A stretch of 58,855 nucleotides of DNA, from positions 1 through 58,855 of the forward strand of contig JALNVI010000010.1 in NCBI GenBank assembly GCA_023231425.1, read 5' to 3'. The translations under genes were made by a program, and so were the position numbers. The notes under the pieces are model-generated. The model was not told where the DNA came from. It made no database searches and saw only the letters and a program-made list of their open reading frames with translations. This DNA comes from Desulforhopalus sp. (GTDB taxonomy: Bacteria; Desulfobacterota; Desulfobulbia; Desulfobulbales; Desulfocapsaceae). Positions 45,189 through 54,436 of the stretch are shown one piece after another. The first letter of the stretch is position 1, and each line of letters opens with the position of its first letter.

Positions 45189-45338
45189 TTATTTAGTCTC
45201 TTTATGTGGGGTGTGAGTTCGGCAAAAAGGGCAGTACTTTTTCAATTCAAGCTTGCCGGGGGTACTTTTTTTATTTTTTGTCGTCGTATAATTGCGCTGC
45301 TTACAAGTTTCACAGGCAAGTGTAATAATTTCTCTCAT
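45189..45338 (-). CDS. rpmG: 50S ribosomal protein L33 (zinc-binding form)
   Basis: 49 residues from ATG 45338: MREIITLACETCKQRNYTTT, then GKLELKKYCPFCRTHTPHKE. Two CxxC pairs mark the zinc-binding form. It starts just after a terminator hairpin and ends 7 bp before tRNA-Trp. Confidence 0.95.
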   Translation of the reverse strand: MREIITLACETCKQRNYTTTKNKKSTPGKLELKKYCPFCRTHTPHKETK

Positions 45339-45354
45339 AACCGGTTCCTATACA

Positions 45355-45385
45355 GAAAAAACACCCTGCCAATTCAGGCAGGGTG
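45355..45385 (-). terminator. Intrinsic terminator-like hairpin between tuf and rpmG
   Basis: Perfect 9-bp stem CACCCTGCC/GGCAGGGTG, 6-nt loop (45362-45385), followed by TTTTTT on the minus strand. Canonical form, yet rpmG begins only 17 bp later with no room for an obvious promoter, so read-through seems required. Confidence 0.8.
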
Positions 45386-45409
45386 CTCTTCTATTAATGC
45401 TAAAGAGTC

Positions 45410-46600
45410 TTAAGCAATGACCTCGCTGATAACTCCTGCTCCAACCGTACGGCCACCTTCGCGGATAGCGAAACGAAGACCGACATCCATGGCGATAGGG
45501 GTAATGAGCTCAACCACTGTGGTGATATTATCACCAGGCATTACCATCTCAACACCTTCAGCCAGTTCAACTACACCTGTAACGTCAGTCGTCCGGAAGT
45601 AAAACTGCGGGCGGTAGCCATTAAAGAAGGGAGTATGACGGCCACCCTCTTCTTTACCGAGGATGTAGCATTCACATTTGAATTTGGTGTGGGGTGTAAT
45701 CGTACCGGGGGCAGCAAGAACCTGGCCGCGCTCGACTTCTTCACGCTTCACACCACGAAGGAGTGCACCTATGTTGTCTCCAGCCTGACCTTCATCAAGG
45801 AGCTTGCGAAACATCTCGACGCCGGTGCAAGTGGTTTTCACGGTAGGACGGATCCCAACGATTTCCACATCATCACCAACGTGAATAATTCCACGCTCAA
45901 CACGACCGGTAGCGACAGTACCACGACCGGAGATAGAGAATACGTCCTCAACCGGCATGATAAACGGCTTATCAACTTCACGTAAAGGCTCAGGGATATA
46001 TGTATCAATAGCATCCATAAGTTCCCAGATACATTTTGCCTTTGCCTCATCTGTCGGGTCCTGAAGTGCCTGCAAAGCAGAACCTTTGACAAATGGGATG
46101 TCATCCCCGGGATACTCATAGTTGTCAAGAAGCTCTCGGAGTTCCATCTCAACGAGTTCAAGCAATTCCTCGTCGTCAACCATGTCGCATTTATTGAGGA
46201 ACACGACAATTGCCGGGACGCCTACCTGACGGGCAAGAAGGATATGCTCACGAGTCTGGGGCATTGCACCATCAGTCGCAGCCACGACAAGAATAGCACC
46301 ATCCATCTGCGCGGCACCAGTGATCATGTTTTTTACATAGTCGGCATGGCCAGGGCAATCCACATGCGCATAGTGGCGTTTTATGGTTTCATACTCAACG
46401 TGGGCGGTTGCAATGGTAATACCACGCTCGCGCTCTTCCGGTGCTTTGTCGATATCGCCAAAAGCAGTAGCCGCAGCCTGGCCTCTGGTAGCCAGCACAG
46501 CAGTAATCGCAGCAGTCAGGGTGGTCTTACCGTGGTCAATATGCCCGATAGTACCTACATTGACATGCGGCTTTGTCCTTTCAAATTTTTTCTTTGACAT
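45410..46600 (-). CDS. tuf: Elongation factor Tu (tRNA-linked copy)
   Basis: 396 residues, all G-motifs as in the other copy. It is embedded in thr-tyr-gly-thr tRNA-tuf, the arrangement of E. coli tufB. About 94 percent identical to the str-operon copy by my comparison, with Gly rather than Cys at residue 48 in switch I. Confidence 0.97.
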   Translation of the reverse strand: MSKKKFERTKPHVNVGTIGHIDHGKTTLTAAITAVLATRGQAAATAFGDIDKAPEERERGITIATAHVEYETIKRHYAHVDCPGHADYVKNMITGAAQMDGAILVVAATDGAMPQTREHILLARQVGVPAIVVFLNKCDMVDDEELLELVEMELRELLDNYEYPGDDIPFVKGSALQALQDPTDEAKAKCIWELMDAIDTYIPEPLREVDKPFIMPVEDVFSISGRGTVATGRVERGIIHVGDDVEIVGIRPTVKTTCTGVEMFRKLLDEGQAGDNIGALLRGVKREEVERGQVLAAPGTITPHTKFKCECYILGKEEGGRHTPFFNGYRPQFYFRTTDVTGVVELAEGVEMVMPGDNITTVVELITPIAMDVGLRFAIREGGRTVGAGVISEVIA

Positions 46601-46658
46601 TGTTGTCTCCTAAGACTGTTTGAAAAGTGGTTCTTCAGAATTACGACCAGTGTCCCAC

Positions 46659-46734
<76 letters not shown>

Positions 46735-46755
46735 ACCTGCTGCAACAGGAATCTC

Positions 46756-46831
<76 letters not shown>

Positions 46832-46861
46832 CCGCTTAGCGAAATTTAAATTCTGCAGGAG

Positions 46862-46946
<85 letters not shown>

Positions 46947-47023
46947 ACACTTTTTTCTGAATCTTCAAGAATAAGACGAAGCTATTTATCTTGTTTCCTG
47001 CAAATTGTAAAGTCTTTTTTTAT

Positions 47024-47099
47024 TGGAGCTGGCGATAGGACTTGAACCCACAACAACCTCATTACAAGTGAGGAGCTCTACCAATTGAGCTACGCCAGC
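47024..47099 (-). tRNA. tRNA-Thr (UGU anticodon)
   Basis: Acceptor GCTGGCG/CGCCAGC, anticodon stem CCTCA/TGAGG around CTTGTAA (anticodon TGT), T-loop TTCAAGT, encoded CCA. First in the tRNA-tuf transcript. Confidence 0.95.
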
Positions 47100-47113
47100 T
47101 CACAAGAGGGAAT

Positions 47114-47142
47114 ATTCTACACAAAGAATGTTTTTTATGCAA
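47114..47142 (-). promoter_or_regulatory. Strong promoter of the tRNA-tuf unit
   Basis: Minus strand -35 TTGCAT (47137-47142), 17-bp spacer, -10 TAGAAT (47114-47119), 14 bp before tRNA-Thr(UGU). The rest of the 194-bp gap up to qmoC holds only the qmo terminator. Confidence 0.8.
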
Positions 47143-47240
47143 CACGTATTTTTATCTTTTACGATAATTCTTTCCCCATAATCTTTGACGTTCTTCAGTT
47201 CCCTTCGCGGAGAATGGCCGACAACTTAATTCCTCCTTAC

Positions 47241-47268
47241 AAAAAAAAAGCCGCCCCAAAGGGCGGCT
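47241..47268 (-). terminator. Rho-independent terminator after qmoC
   Basis: Perfect stem AGCCGCCC/GGGCGGCT with a 4-nt loop (47249-47268), followed by at least eight T on the minus strand. It separates the apr-qmo module from the tRNA-tuf unit. Confidence 0.93.
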
Positions 47269-47293
47269 CCATCATGCTGCAACTGCACAGGCA

Positions 47294-48481
47294 TTATTGT
47301 TTGGCAAAACTGCTTTCTCTATACTTGTCAAAAGCATAGGCAGTAGTCCTGAAAAGGATATGTGCCAGCTTTGTATAGGGAAGGTAGAGAAACAACATCA
47401 TAATTGACACCAGATGAAGAAAATATACGACATACCCGACAACGGGCATTCCCATCCAGCGGAACAACTCGGCACAGATACCCGTAATACCAACTGCTGC
47501 AATTTCCCAGATCAGGAACCAGTCATAAAAGGTCGGCTGAGTCTTCTGGTCCTTCTCCAGCCTGATTCTATTTGACCAAAGGACAGCAATCCCAAAAATT
47601 AAGGCAATGGCACAAACATTCGCAAACACTTTAAAGGGATCGGTCAGCGGCAGAGGGCCGTGCAGTGACGGATAGATCAGCCCGAGAACATCCTGCCGAA
47701 ACAGAGACCACAGAGTGACAATAAGCAATCCAATGAAAGACAGCATCAAGGGAAGATGTCCCGTCTTCCGGTTGTGTTGCACCCCGCATTCTTCAAACCG
47801 TTTGTGTTGCAGAATTTCAACAAATGACGGCCAGATAAATTCTTTCCATGCCTGATTTGCCGAAGGCCGATATGCCCCTTCAAGACCAGCCTCTTCCCTC
47901 ATGGCTTTCCACATGGTTGTTAACCCCCTCCAGGCTGAGTAGAGAGCAAGGCCAAGGCTTGGAACCATAATTAGAACAATAAAGAAAATATTCTTCGCAT
48001 ACCATTTAAAACCCCAGTGCCCGAAGAAATGCGTATAGCCATAACGCGCAAATTCCTCATGGGTGGGAATTCCCATCCCCCCAGAGATCATCCACATGAG
48101 AAAAATAATCACTGTGGGAATTCCTACCAGCCAGGGCAGACCTTTTTCACTGGCACACAATCTTGCCAGCGGTTTCGGCCAGCCATAATGGGTGTAGGCA
48201 TAGGCCCTGATTGCGCCCATGACATCCCCGGGCCTTGCCCCCCTGGGACAACTGGCGGTGCAGTCACCACACTGATGACAAAGAAATACATTGGGATCTT
48301 TGAGCAACTTGTCTGCCATCCCCCACTGGGCGTAAATCATCTCCTGACGGGGAAACGGATTTCCATCAGTAGACAACGGGCATATAACAGAACAGGTTGC
48401 ACACTGATAACACTTCTTCAGAGTGTCACCGCCTGTTGCCTTCAAGGTTCTGATAAGATCTAAATCCGGTTGAACATCCAT
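47294..48481 (-). CDS. qmoC: QmoC, quinone-interacting membrane-bound oxidoreductase membrane subunit
   Basis: Membrane anchor and quinol site of the Qmo complex that donates electrons to AprAB. 395 residues. The N-terminal cytoplasmic HdrC-like part has two [4Fe-4S] sites: Cys24, 27, 30, 34 (CYQCATCSVICP) and Cys68, 71, 74, 78 (CHQCGDCTASCP). It is followed by six hydrophobic helices of a heme-b HdrE/NarI-like domain (about 120-385). Last gene of qmoABC, 72 bp after qmoB. Confidence 0.95.
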   Translation of the reverse strand: MDVQPDLDLIRTLKATGGDTLKKCYQCATCSVICPLSTDGNPFPRQEMIYAQWGMADKLLKDPNVFLCHQCGDCTASCPRGARPGDVMGAIRAYAYTHYGWPKPLARLCASEKGLPWLVGIPTVIIFLMWMISGGMGIPTHEEFARYGYTHFFGHWGFKWYAKNIFFIVLIMVPSLGLALYSAWRGLTTMWKAMREEAGLEGAYRPSANQAWKEFIWPSFVEILQHKRFEECGVQHNRKTGHLPLMLSFIGLLIVTLWSLFRQDVLGLIYPSLHGPLPLTDPFKVFANVCAIALIFGIAVLWSNRIRLEKDQKTQPTFYDWFLIWEIAAVGITGICAELFRWMGMPVVGYVVYFLHLVSIMMLFLYLPYTKLAHILFRTTAYAFDKYRESSFAKQ

Positions 48482-48516
48482 TTCATTCTCCTGCTTTTAG
48501 CTGAATTGAATTTCAA

Positions 48517-48550
48517 AGAATCCGGCCGTTTTATACACCGGTCGGATTCT
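48517..48550 (-). other. Hairpin between qmoB and qmoC
   Basis: AGAATCCG/CGGATTCT stem extended by CCG/CGG after one mismatch, immediately after the qmoB stop, no T-run. It could protect or process the qmoAB part of the mRNA. Confidence 0.5.
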
Positions 48551-48553
48551 TCA

Positions 48554-50815
48554 TCAGAAACCTTTGAAGGGATTTGGCCCCATTTCAACGATTTCGTCAA
48601 CAAAGCCGTTGATGATGGCTGGTATTCTGTCATAATCGGTGATTGCTATCTGTTCTGTTTTGCAGCGTTCCGAGTCAAGTCCAAGAGTAGAAAGGGTGTC
48701 AGCAATATTTTCCATCCGCCGATTAGCTATTTCAGAGCCCTTAACGAAGTGGCACTGGTAATCGTCGCCGTAGGCACAGCCGAGAAGGATTACGCCATCC
48801 ATTCCGGCAGAGAGCGCATCACGAATCCACGCCATGTTGACTGACCCAAGACAACGGACAGGCAATACTCTCACCATGTGGCTGATGCCATTACGTCTCA
48901 TACCTGACATATCAAGTGCAGGATAGGCATCGTTTTCACAGACAAAAGCAACAATCCGCAGACGATCTGCATCATCCTCAGGCACTTCGATTGCCTTGAC
49001 CATGGAACCGATCATGTCAATGTTGTAGTCCCTGAAGCCAATAATCCTTTCAGGGCATGCCCCCATACAGATTCCGCAACGACGACAACGAGTCGGGTTA
49101 GGCAATGGCGTTCCGCGCTCATCATCGTCAAGAGCACCGAATGGACACTCTTCAGTACACCGCTTGCACTGGGTACAGCGCTGCATAAAAAATTCAGGAT
49201 ATGTCTTGTCACCAGAACGAGGATGAACCGCCACTCCGCGATCAGCAGACTCAATACATTGAATAGCCTTCAGAGCTGCCCCTGTGGCATCATCAATTGT
49301 CTCTTCCATGGTCTCCGCTTTGCGAACACCACCGCAGGTATAAACACCCGTTCGACGAGTCTCGTAGGGGAAGCAGATAAAATGAGAGTCGGCATAACCG
49401 TCAAAGAGATCAAGATCGTTGAACGTCGGTCCCTGCCGATAAGCCAGATTAATAGAATTTTCATGCAGGGTCATCGGCTCCATGCCGGCAGCAAGGACAA
49501 CCATATCCACATCAATATTCAGAGTTTCTCCAAAGAGTGTATCCTCTACCGTAACTGAAGCCCCTCTACCCTTTTCTTCGACAAGAGTAACAGCACCTTT
49601 AGTCAAAAAAATACCGTCATTATTCTGTGTTTCTTTGTAGAAGAGCTCCATGGAACCCGGAGTTCTCATATGCTGATAGAGGACAAATGCCTGGCCATCC
49701 TCATTATCATCAACAACATAGTGCGCCTGCTTCAGAGCAACCATGGAGAGAACAGAGTTGCTGTAGGGAAAATCCTTGCTGTTCTCTTTTCCACCGGGGC
49801 TTTGGACGAAAGCAACTTTTGCGGGTACTTTCCCCTCTTTGGCCAGTTTCTCAAACTCCGCATTGGTAACAACGCTCTTGATTTTACCATAGCCAAGATG
49901 CTCGAATTGTGAGACATCCGCCGGTTTCCAGCCCGTTGCAAGAACAACTGCACCAATTTTGAGTGCCTCGGGATTAAGTGCAGTATAAGGGTGTAAACCG
50001 TCGTTTGGGTCTTCCTTCTCGCCCTTGTTTATCAGGTCCTGTTCATCAACCGTTACCTTTGCCGGTGCATCCCATTCACTCTTAGTGCCGGTGGCTTTGA
50101 GAGTAACCCCAAAATTTCCAGGGGCTCCTGAGATACGGGCAACCTCCGTTCCAGTCTTAACAGTGATCCGGGGATCAGCCTCAACCTCTGCGATGAGACC
50201 ATTAACAGGATTGGCTTCAAGGGCCGTCCAGGGAGCCCGACTCGGGAAAGACTGTCTCCAGCCAAGAGCCTTTCCGCCAAGCTTGTCTTCTCTTTCAATG
50301 AGGACAACATCATATCCCGCCGCAGCAGCTTCTTTTGCAGATGTGAGACCACCTATTCCACCACCCATGACGAGCACATTCCTCGTTAAGACCTCAAGCT
50401 GGTAGGGGTCAGGCAGTTCCGTCTTCTGGGCACGGACACAGGCCATACGCATGTAGTCTGCTGCTGATTCATTGAGGAATGCAGCGGCATCGGGAGAAGG
50501 CTTTTCGCCTTCCGCCGGTTTCATTGCCGACCAGATCACCTGCTCCCGCAGATTTGCACGGGTCGTAATCTTATCAGCGCCGAAATTAAATTCATTCGTC
50601 ATTACACGCGGGGAACAGGCGCCAATAACAACCGCGTTCACCCCGCCATCAATGTCTTTCTGAATCAGGGCACGGCCTTCTGCACCACAAAGGCATTCGT
50701 GAACCTTGCACTCCATGGTCATTTCTTCAGTAACCACTCCGCTCAAGGCATCAATATCGAGACCATCTCCGATGCCACAGCCGGAACAAATATAGGCACA
50801 GTATTTTTTATCCAT
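48554..50815 (-). CDS. qmoB: QmoB, HdrA/MvhD-like flavin and iron-sulfur subunit
   Basis: Soluble electron-transfer subunit of Qmo. 753 residues. The N-terminal HdrA-like region has CSGCGIGD and an FAD-binding Rossmann motif LVMGGGIGGLTSAKEAA (about 148-164). Two ferredoxin [4Fe-4S] motifs follow near 545-590 (CTQCKRCTEECP and CRRCGICMGACP). The C-terminal MvhD-like domain (about 620-735) has Cys at CENDAYPAL, VRCLGSVN and GCAYGDDYQC. It starts 6 bp after qmoA. Confidence 0.95.
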   Translation of the reverse strand: MDKKYCAYICSGCGIGDGLDIDALSGVVTEEMTMECKVHECLCGAEGRALIQKDIDGGVNAVVIGACSPRVMTNEFNFGADKITTRANLREQVIWSAMKPAEGEKPSPDAAAFLNESAADYMRMACVRAQKTELPDPYQLEVLTRNVLVMGGGIGGLTSAKEAAAAGYDVVLIEREDKLGGKALGWRQSFPSRAPWTALEANPVNGLIAEVEADPRITVKTGTEVARISGAPGNFGVTLKATGTKSEWDAPAKVTVDEQDLINKGEKEDPNDGLHPYTALNPEALKIGAVVLATGWKPADVSQFEHLGYGKIKSVVTNAEFEKLAKEGKVPAKVAFVQSPGGKENSKDFPYSNSVLSMVALKQAHYVVDDNEDGQAFVLYQHMRTPGSMELFYKETQNNDGIFLTKGAVTLVEEKGRGASVTVEDTLFGETLNIDVDMVVLAAGMEPMTLHENSINLAYRQGPTFNDLDLFDGYADSHFICFPYETRRTGVYTCGGVRKAETMEETIDDATGAALKAIQCIESADRGVAVHPRSGDKTYPEFFMQRCTQCKRCTEECPFGALDDDERGTPLPNPTRCRRCGICMGACPERIIGFRDYNIDMIGSMVKAIEVPEDDADRLRIVAFVCENDAYPALDMSGMRRNGISHMVRVLPVRCLGSVNMAWIRDALSAGMDGVILLGCAYGDDYQCHFVKGSEIANRRMENIADTLSTLGLDSERCKTEQIAITDYDRIPAIINGFVDEIVEMGPNPFKGF

Positions 50816-50821
50816 CGTTTT

Positions 50822-52081
50822 TTACCTCCCGGATATCTGAATCGCCTTTAAGGCGGCAGCAGTTGAATTTTGAGTACATGTAACAACATCGGATGCCTTT
50901 TTCGCACAACCAGCCGCAATCATTCCCTTCCCATTTTCACTGATAAGGAAACCATTACTGTCACTCTGCAGAGCAACCGGAAGAGGTTCAAGTGCCTGAA
51001 CTGGCTGCATGCCGGTAGCAAGAACGACCATGTCCACCTTCTGCGACACTTTCTTCGCTTTCATGGCATCTTCAGCAATCACAGTTACACCACCGTCTTC
51101 TTCGGGGATAATATCTGCAACTTTACCTTTGATGAAGAATACATTTTCATCAGCCATGAGATTCTCACTAAACTTCTCGTATTTTCCCGGAGTTCGCAGG
51201 TCGATGTAATAGACATAAACTTTTGCGGTGGGATATTGCTCACGGATATAATTTATCTGCTTGAAGGTTGCCATGCAGCAGACGTAGGAGCAGTATTCGA
51301 GGTGATTCTCATCCCGCGAACCAGCACATTGCACAAACGCAACCGATTTAATTTCTTTATTGTCACCAGGACGCAATATTTTCCCTTTCGTAGGCCCATT
51401 GGGAGACGCAAGACGTTCCATCATCATGTTGGTGATTATGGCGTCGGACTGGTCGAACTTGAGGTTTTCTATTTTTTTAGCGTCATAGGGGTTCCACCCG
51501 GTAGCCCAGACGATGGCCCCGACCTTGATTGTGCGGGTCTCTGCTGGCATATCAAGATCAATAGCATCATATTTGCAGGCGTCCTGAATCGCTTTGGCGC
51601 CCTCTGTGCTCAGAGCTTCCTTATCAATGACATAGCGGCGCGGGAAAGCCATCTCGTGGGGGAGATAGGCAGCCTTGCGCTTGTCCATGCCGAAGTTAAA
51701 CTCATTGTCTACCTCATCAGGACATGCTTCACCACATGCCCCACAGGCAGTGCAGTTGCTGTTGACATAACGCGGAGCAGTTTCCAGTACCACCTCATAG
51801 TTCCCAGGCGTACCACTCACCGACTTCACGGTAGTCATCGTGTAAACGCGAACTCCCCGGTTGTCTCTAATCCGACGGTAGTTTATTTCAAGACCGCAAC
51901 TCGGCGGACACATTTTGGGGAAATATTGATTCATCTGAGACACTCGCCCTCCGAGGGAGGGATTTTTCTCAATCAGAAACACATCCTTTCCGACCTCAGC
52001 GGCTTCAAGGGTTGCGGTTAACCCGCTGATACCCCCGCCTACGACCAATACCGCACCAGAGGTACCTTGCTCGTCAGTCAT
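50822..52081 (-). CDS. qmoA: QmoA, HdrA-like flavoprotein
   Basis: FAD-binding subunit of Qmo, related to heterodisulfide reductase subunit A. 419 residues. The dinucleotide motif VLVVGGGISGLTATLEAA is at 11-28. A [4Fe-4S] motif has Cys110, 113, 116 and 120 (CTACGACGEACP). The FVQCAGSRDENHLEYCSYVCC region is typical of HdrA. First gene of qmoABC, with a GGAGG ribosome-binding site. Confidence 0.96.
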   Translation of the reverse strand: MTDEQGTSGAVLVVGGGISGLTATLEAAEVGKDVFLIEKNPSLGGRVSQMNQYFPKMCPPSCGLEINYRRIRDNRGVRVYTMTTVKSVSGTPGNYEVVLETAPRYVNSNCTACGACGEACPDEVDNEFNFGMDKRKAAYLPHEMAFPRRYVIDKEALSTEGAKAIQDACKYDAIDLDMPAETRTIKVGAIVWATGWNPYDAKKIENLKFDQSDAIITNMMMERLASPNGPTKGKILRPGDNKEIKSVAFVQCAGSRDENHLEYCSYVCCMATFKQINYIREQYPTAKVYVYYIDLRTPGKYEKFSENLMADENVFFIKGKVADIIPEEDGGVTVIAEDAMKAKKVSQKVDMVVLATGMQPVQALEPLPVALQSDSNGFLISENGKGMIAAGCAKKASDVVTCTQNSTAAALKAIQISGR

Positions 52082-52176
52082 ACCTGACCTCCATAGAAAA
52101 AAATATTAACTGCTGTACTGAAATTGCTTAACCTCACGACATCAGCCAGCAGGCCTTGCTACATTGCCATTGTGAA

Positions 52177-52205
52177 TTTTTAGCTTATCTGCGACAGAGT
52201 TGCAA
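52177..52205 (-). promoter_or_regulatory. Possible promoter of qmoABC
   Basis: Minus strand -35 TTGCAA (52200-52205), 17-bp spacer, -10 TAAAAA (52177-52182), between the aprA hairpin and qmoA. It would allow qmo expression apart from apr. Confidence 0.45.
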
Positions 52206-52285
52206 GTAACGCTTCAGCCCTGTTGATATTTCTCAGCAGTGAATCCATATATTCAACTGTCCTCCCTGCAGCGCTCTCGCAGAAA

Positions 52286-52327
52286 AGCAAGAAAGCCCCC
52301 AGAAGTCGCACGACTCCTGGAGGCTTT
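52286..52327 (-). terminator. Terminator-like hairpin between aprA and qmoA
   Basis: Long stem AAAGCC-TCCAG-AGTCG against CGACT-CTGG-GGCTTT with a 2-nt loop (52292-52327), followed by TTTCTTGCTTTTC. It lies 28 bp after the aprA stop and probably ends or reduces the aprBA transcript. Confidence 0.7.
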
Positions 52328-52355
52328 TTCTTACATCAAGTCAAGACTTCCAGGA

Positions 52356-54377
52356 TTAGATCCAGGGTTCGGTCTCAACGATGTTTATACAGTCAACTTT
52401 CTCGCACTTCCATTCCTCAGTATCAGGATTGTAAGTAGAGTTGACGAAGCACTTCCAGTTTTCGTCATCAATGTTCGGGAAATCAGACCGATAGTAGAAA
52501 CCCGGATAACGAGATTCTTTACGGAATTCGATATGACGGATATGAGTCTCAACACACCAGATACGATGATAGTTTTCCCAGCAACGAAGCAATTCATGCA
52601 AGTCGCCAGCAGCCATTTTCGCAGCATCTTCACGAAGGAGCTCGAGAAGATCAAGGCAGATGTTAAGAAGTTTCCCAGAGGTCATATAATATGTTGCAAC
52701 CCCGCCACCGTATTCGTCAGTGGCTTTCATGAGGCGCATCATCAGACCTGCAGGTTTGCAGTAGTTCGGGTTAACGTCTGCTGCCGTAGATGCACCAACG
52801 AATTCGTGATAGCGTCTAACAGGAGCATAAAGCTCGTCAGCCAGTTCTTGAGCAGATTGTTTCAGTTCCGGTTGGAAATCTGCGTGGTCACGGACAAACT
52901 TGACCATTTGCTTGGCAACGATCCGACCTTCAGCATGGGATCCGGAAGAAAACTTATGACCAGAAGCACCAACACCATCACCGGCAGTGAAGAGACCGTC
53001 GACGGTAGTCATACGGTTATAACCCCACTTGTACTGATGCGAACGACCTTTGTCTGCGCCTACGTCAGGAACCCAGTCTTCGTTCGGGCCGGAAGTCCAG
53101 ATACCACAACAACCGGAGTGAGAACCAAGCATGTAAGGTTCGGTCGGCATAATTTCAGAACCGATTTTTTCAGGTTCAATGTTGGCACCAGCCCAGAGAC
53201 CAGCCTGACCAACAGACATATCAAGGAAGTCTTCCCATGCTTCAGACTCAAGATGTTTCCAGAATTTCTTGAGGTCTTTTTCATCCATACCGGCAGCTTT
53301 CTTTTCATCCATGAAAGCACCAAGGGCAACATCTGTAGCCATATAGATCGGGCCACGGCCTTCTTTCAACTCATTAATCATGAGATGGTTACGCAGGCAG
53401 GTCGGGGTAACAGCAGATGCACCGTAGGGCATATATTTACTGAGTTCTGCTTTGGCAGCGTCGCCACCGGCATAGAACTCACCAAGACCGTTCTGAACTT
53501 TGGCTTTGAAGAGAAGGAACCATGCGCCAACCGGGCCGTAACCATCTTTGAAACGGGACGGGGTGAAACGGTTTTCCATCATGGTCAGGGTAGCGCCGAC
53601 CTGAGCACACATGGTGTAGGTGGAACCTGCGTTCCATACCGGGTACCATGCACGGCCTTTACCTTCACCGGTAGACCGGGGACGGAAAATATTAACACCA
53701 CCACCACAGGCAACCATGGCAGATTTGCAACGGAAGACATGTACTTTATTTTCACGGGTAGAGAAGCCAACTGCACCGGCGATACGATTCGGGGTGTTTT
53801 TGTCAAGGAGCATCTTAACGATGAAGATACGCTCAAAGATATTATCAGCACCAAGAGCAGTAGCTGCAGGCTCAGCAACGATGCATTTATAGGACTCACC
53901 GTTGATCATGATCTGCCACTTACCGGTACGAACCGGGGCACCGCCTTCGCGCAGGGTCGGGGCAGGCTTGGAACCGTCCAGGTTACCGCCGTCTTCAGCT
54001 CTTTTCCATACAGGAAGGCCCCATTCTTCAAACAGTTTAACAGACTCATCAACGTGGCGACCAAGGTCGTAAATAAGGTCTTCACGAACAACGCCCATCA
54101 GGTCATTACGAACCATTTTGACGTAGTCTTCGATTTTATTTTCGCCGATGTAGGTGTTAATAGCGGAAAGACCCTGAGCAACAGCTCCAGAGCGCTCAAG
54201 ACATGCTTTGTCAACGAGGACAATTTTCATGTCGGCAGGTGCCCACTTTTTAATTTCAAAAGCGGCGCCACATGCAGCCATACCACCGCCGACAATGAGA
54301 ATGTCTACATCATGCTCAACGATCTCAGGATCCACAACGGCTTTCAACTCACCTTTCGGTTTATTAGGTAATGCCAT
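52356..54377 (-). CDS. aprA: Adenylylsulfate reductase alpha subunit
   Basis: FAD subunit that reduces APS to sulfite and AMP (or runs in reverse), in the cytoplasm. 673 residues from ATG 54377 (MALPNKPKGELKAVVD), AGGAG eight bases upstream. FAD loop ILIVGGGMAACGAAFE (about 27-42). The active-site region includes ENRFTPSRFKDGYGPVGAWF and LGSHSGCCGIWTSGPNEDW with the conserved Arg and His. Forms a complex with AprB, 59 bp upstream. Confidence 0.97.
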   Translation of the reverse strand: MALPNKPKGELKAVVDPEIVEHDVDILIVGGGMAACGAAFEIKKWAPADMKIVLVDKACLERSGAVAQGLSAINTYIGENKIEDYVKMVRNDLMGVVREDLIYDLGRHVDESVKLFEEWGLPVWKRAEDGGNLDGSKPAPTLREGGAPVRTGKWQIMINGESYKCIVAEPAATALGADNIFERIFIVKMLLDKNTPNRIAGAVGFSTRENKVHVFRCKSAMVACGGGVNIFRPRSTGEGKGRAWYPVWNAGSTYTMCAQVGATLTMMENRFTPSRFKDGYGPVGAWFLLFKAKVQNGLGEFYAGGDAAKAELSKYMPYGASAVTPTCLRNHLMINELKEGRGPIYMATDVALGAFMDEKKAAGMDEKDLKKFWKHLESEAWEDFLDMSVGQAGLWAGANIEPEKIGSEIMPTEPYMLGSHSGCCGIWTSGPNEDWVPDVGADKGRSHQYKWGYNRMTTVDGLFTAGDGVGASGHKFSSGSHAEGRIVAKQMVKFVRDHADFQPELKQSAQELADELYAPVRRYHEFVGASTAADVNPNYCKPAGLMMRLMKATDEYGGGVATYYMTSGKLLNICLDLLELLREDAAKMAAGDLHELLRCWENYHRIWCVETHIRHIEFRKESRYPGFYYRSDFPNIDDENWKCFVNSTYNPDTEEWKCEKVDCINIVETEPWI

Positions 54378-54436
54378 TTTCAAATCTCCTATAAAAATTT
54401 TCCTGCAGGTTCAGAGTTCAATTGCAACGGCCTGAT

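Noticed and set aside
52239..54371. A 710-codon open frame on the plus strand, antisense to almost all of aprA
   Set aside because: Its residues show no recognisable domain and it mirrors aprA exactly; biased codon use in a highly expressed gene leaves few antisense stops. The same explains long plus-strand frames over qmoA (50870-52021), tuf (28860-29822) and rel (1888-2823).
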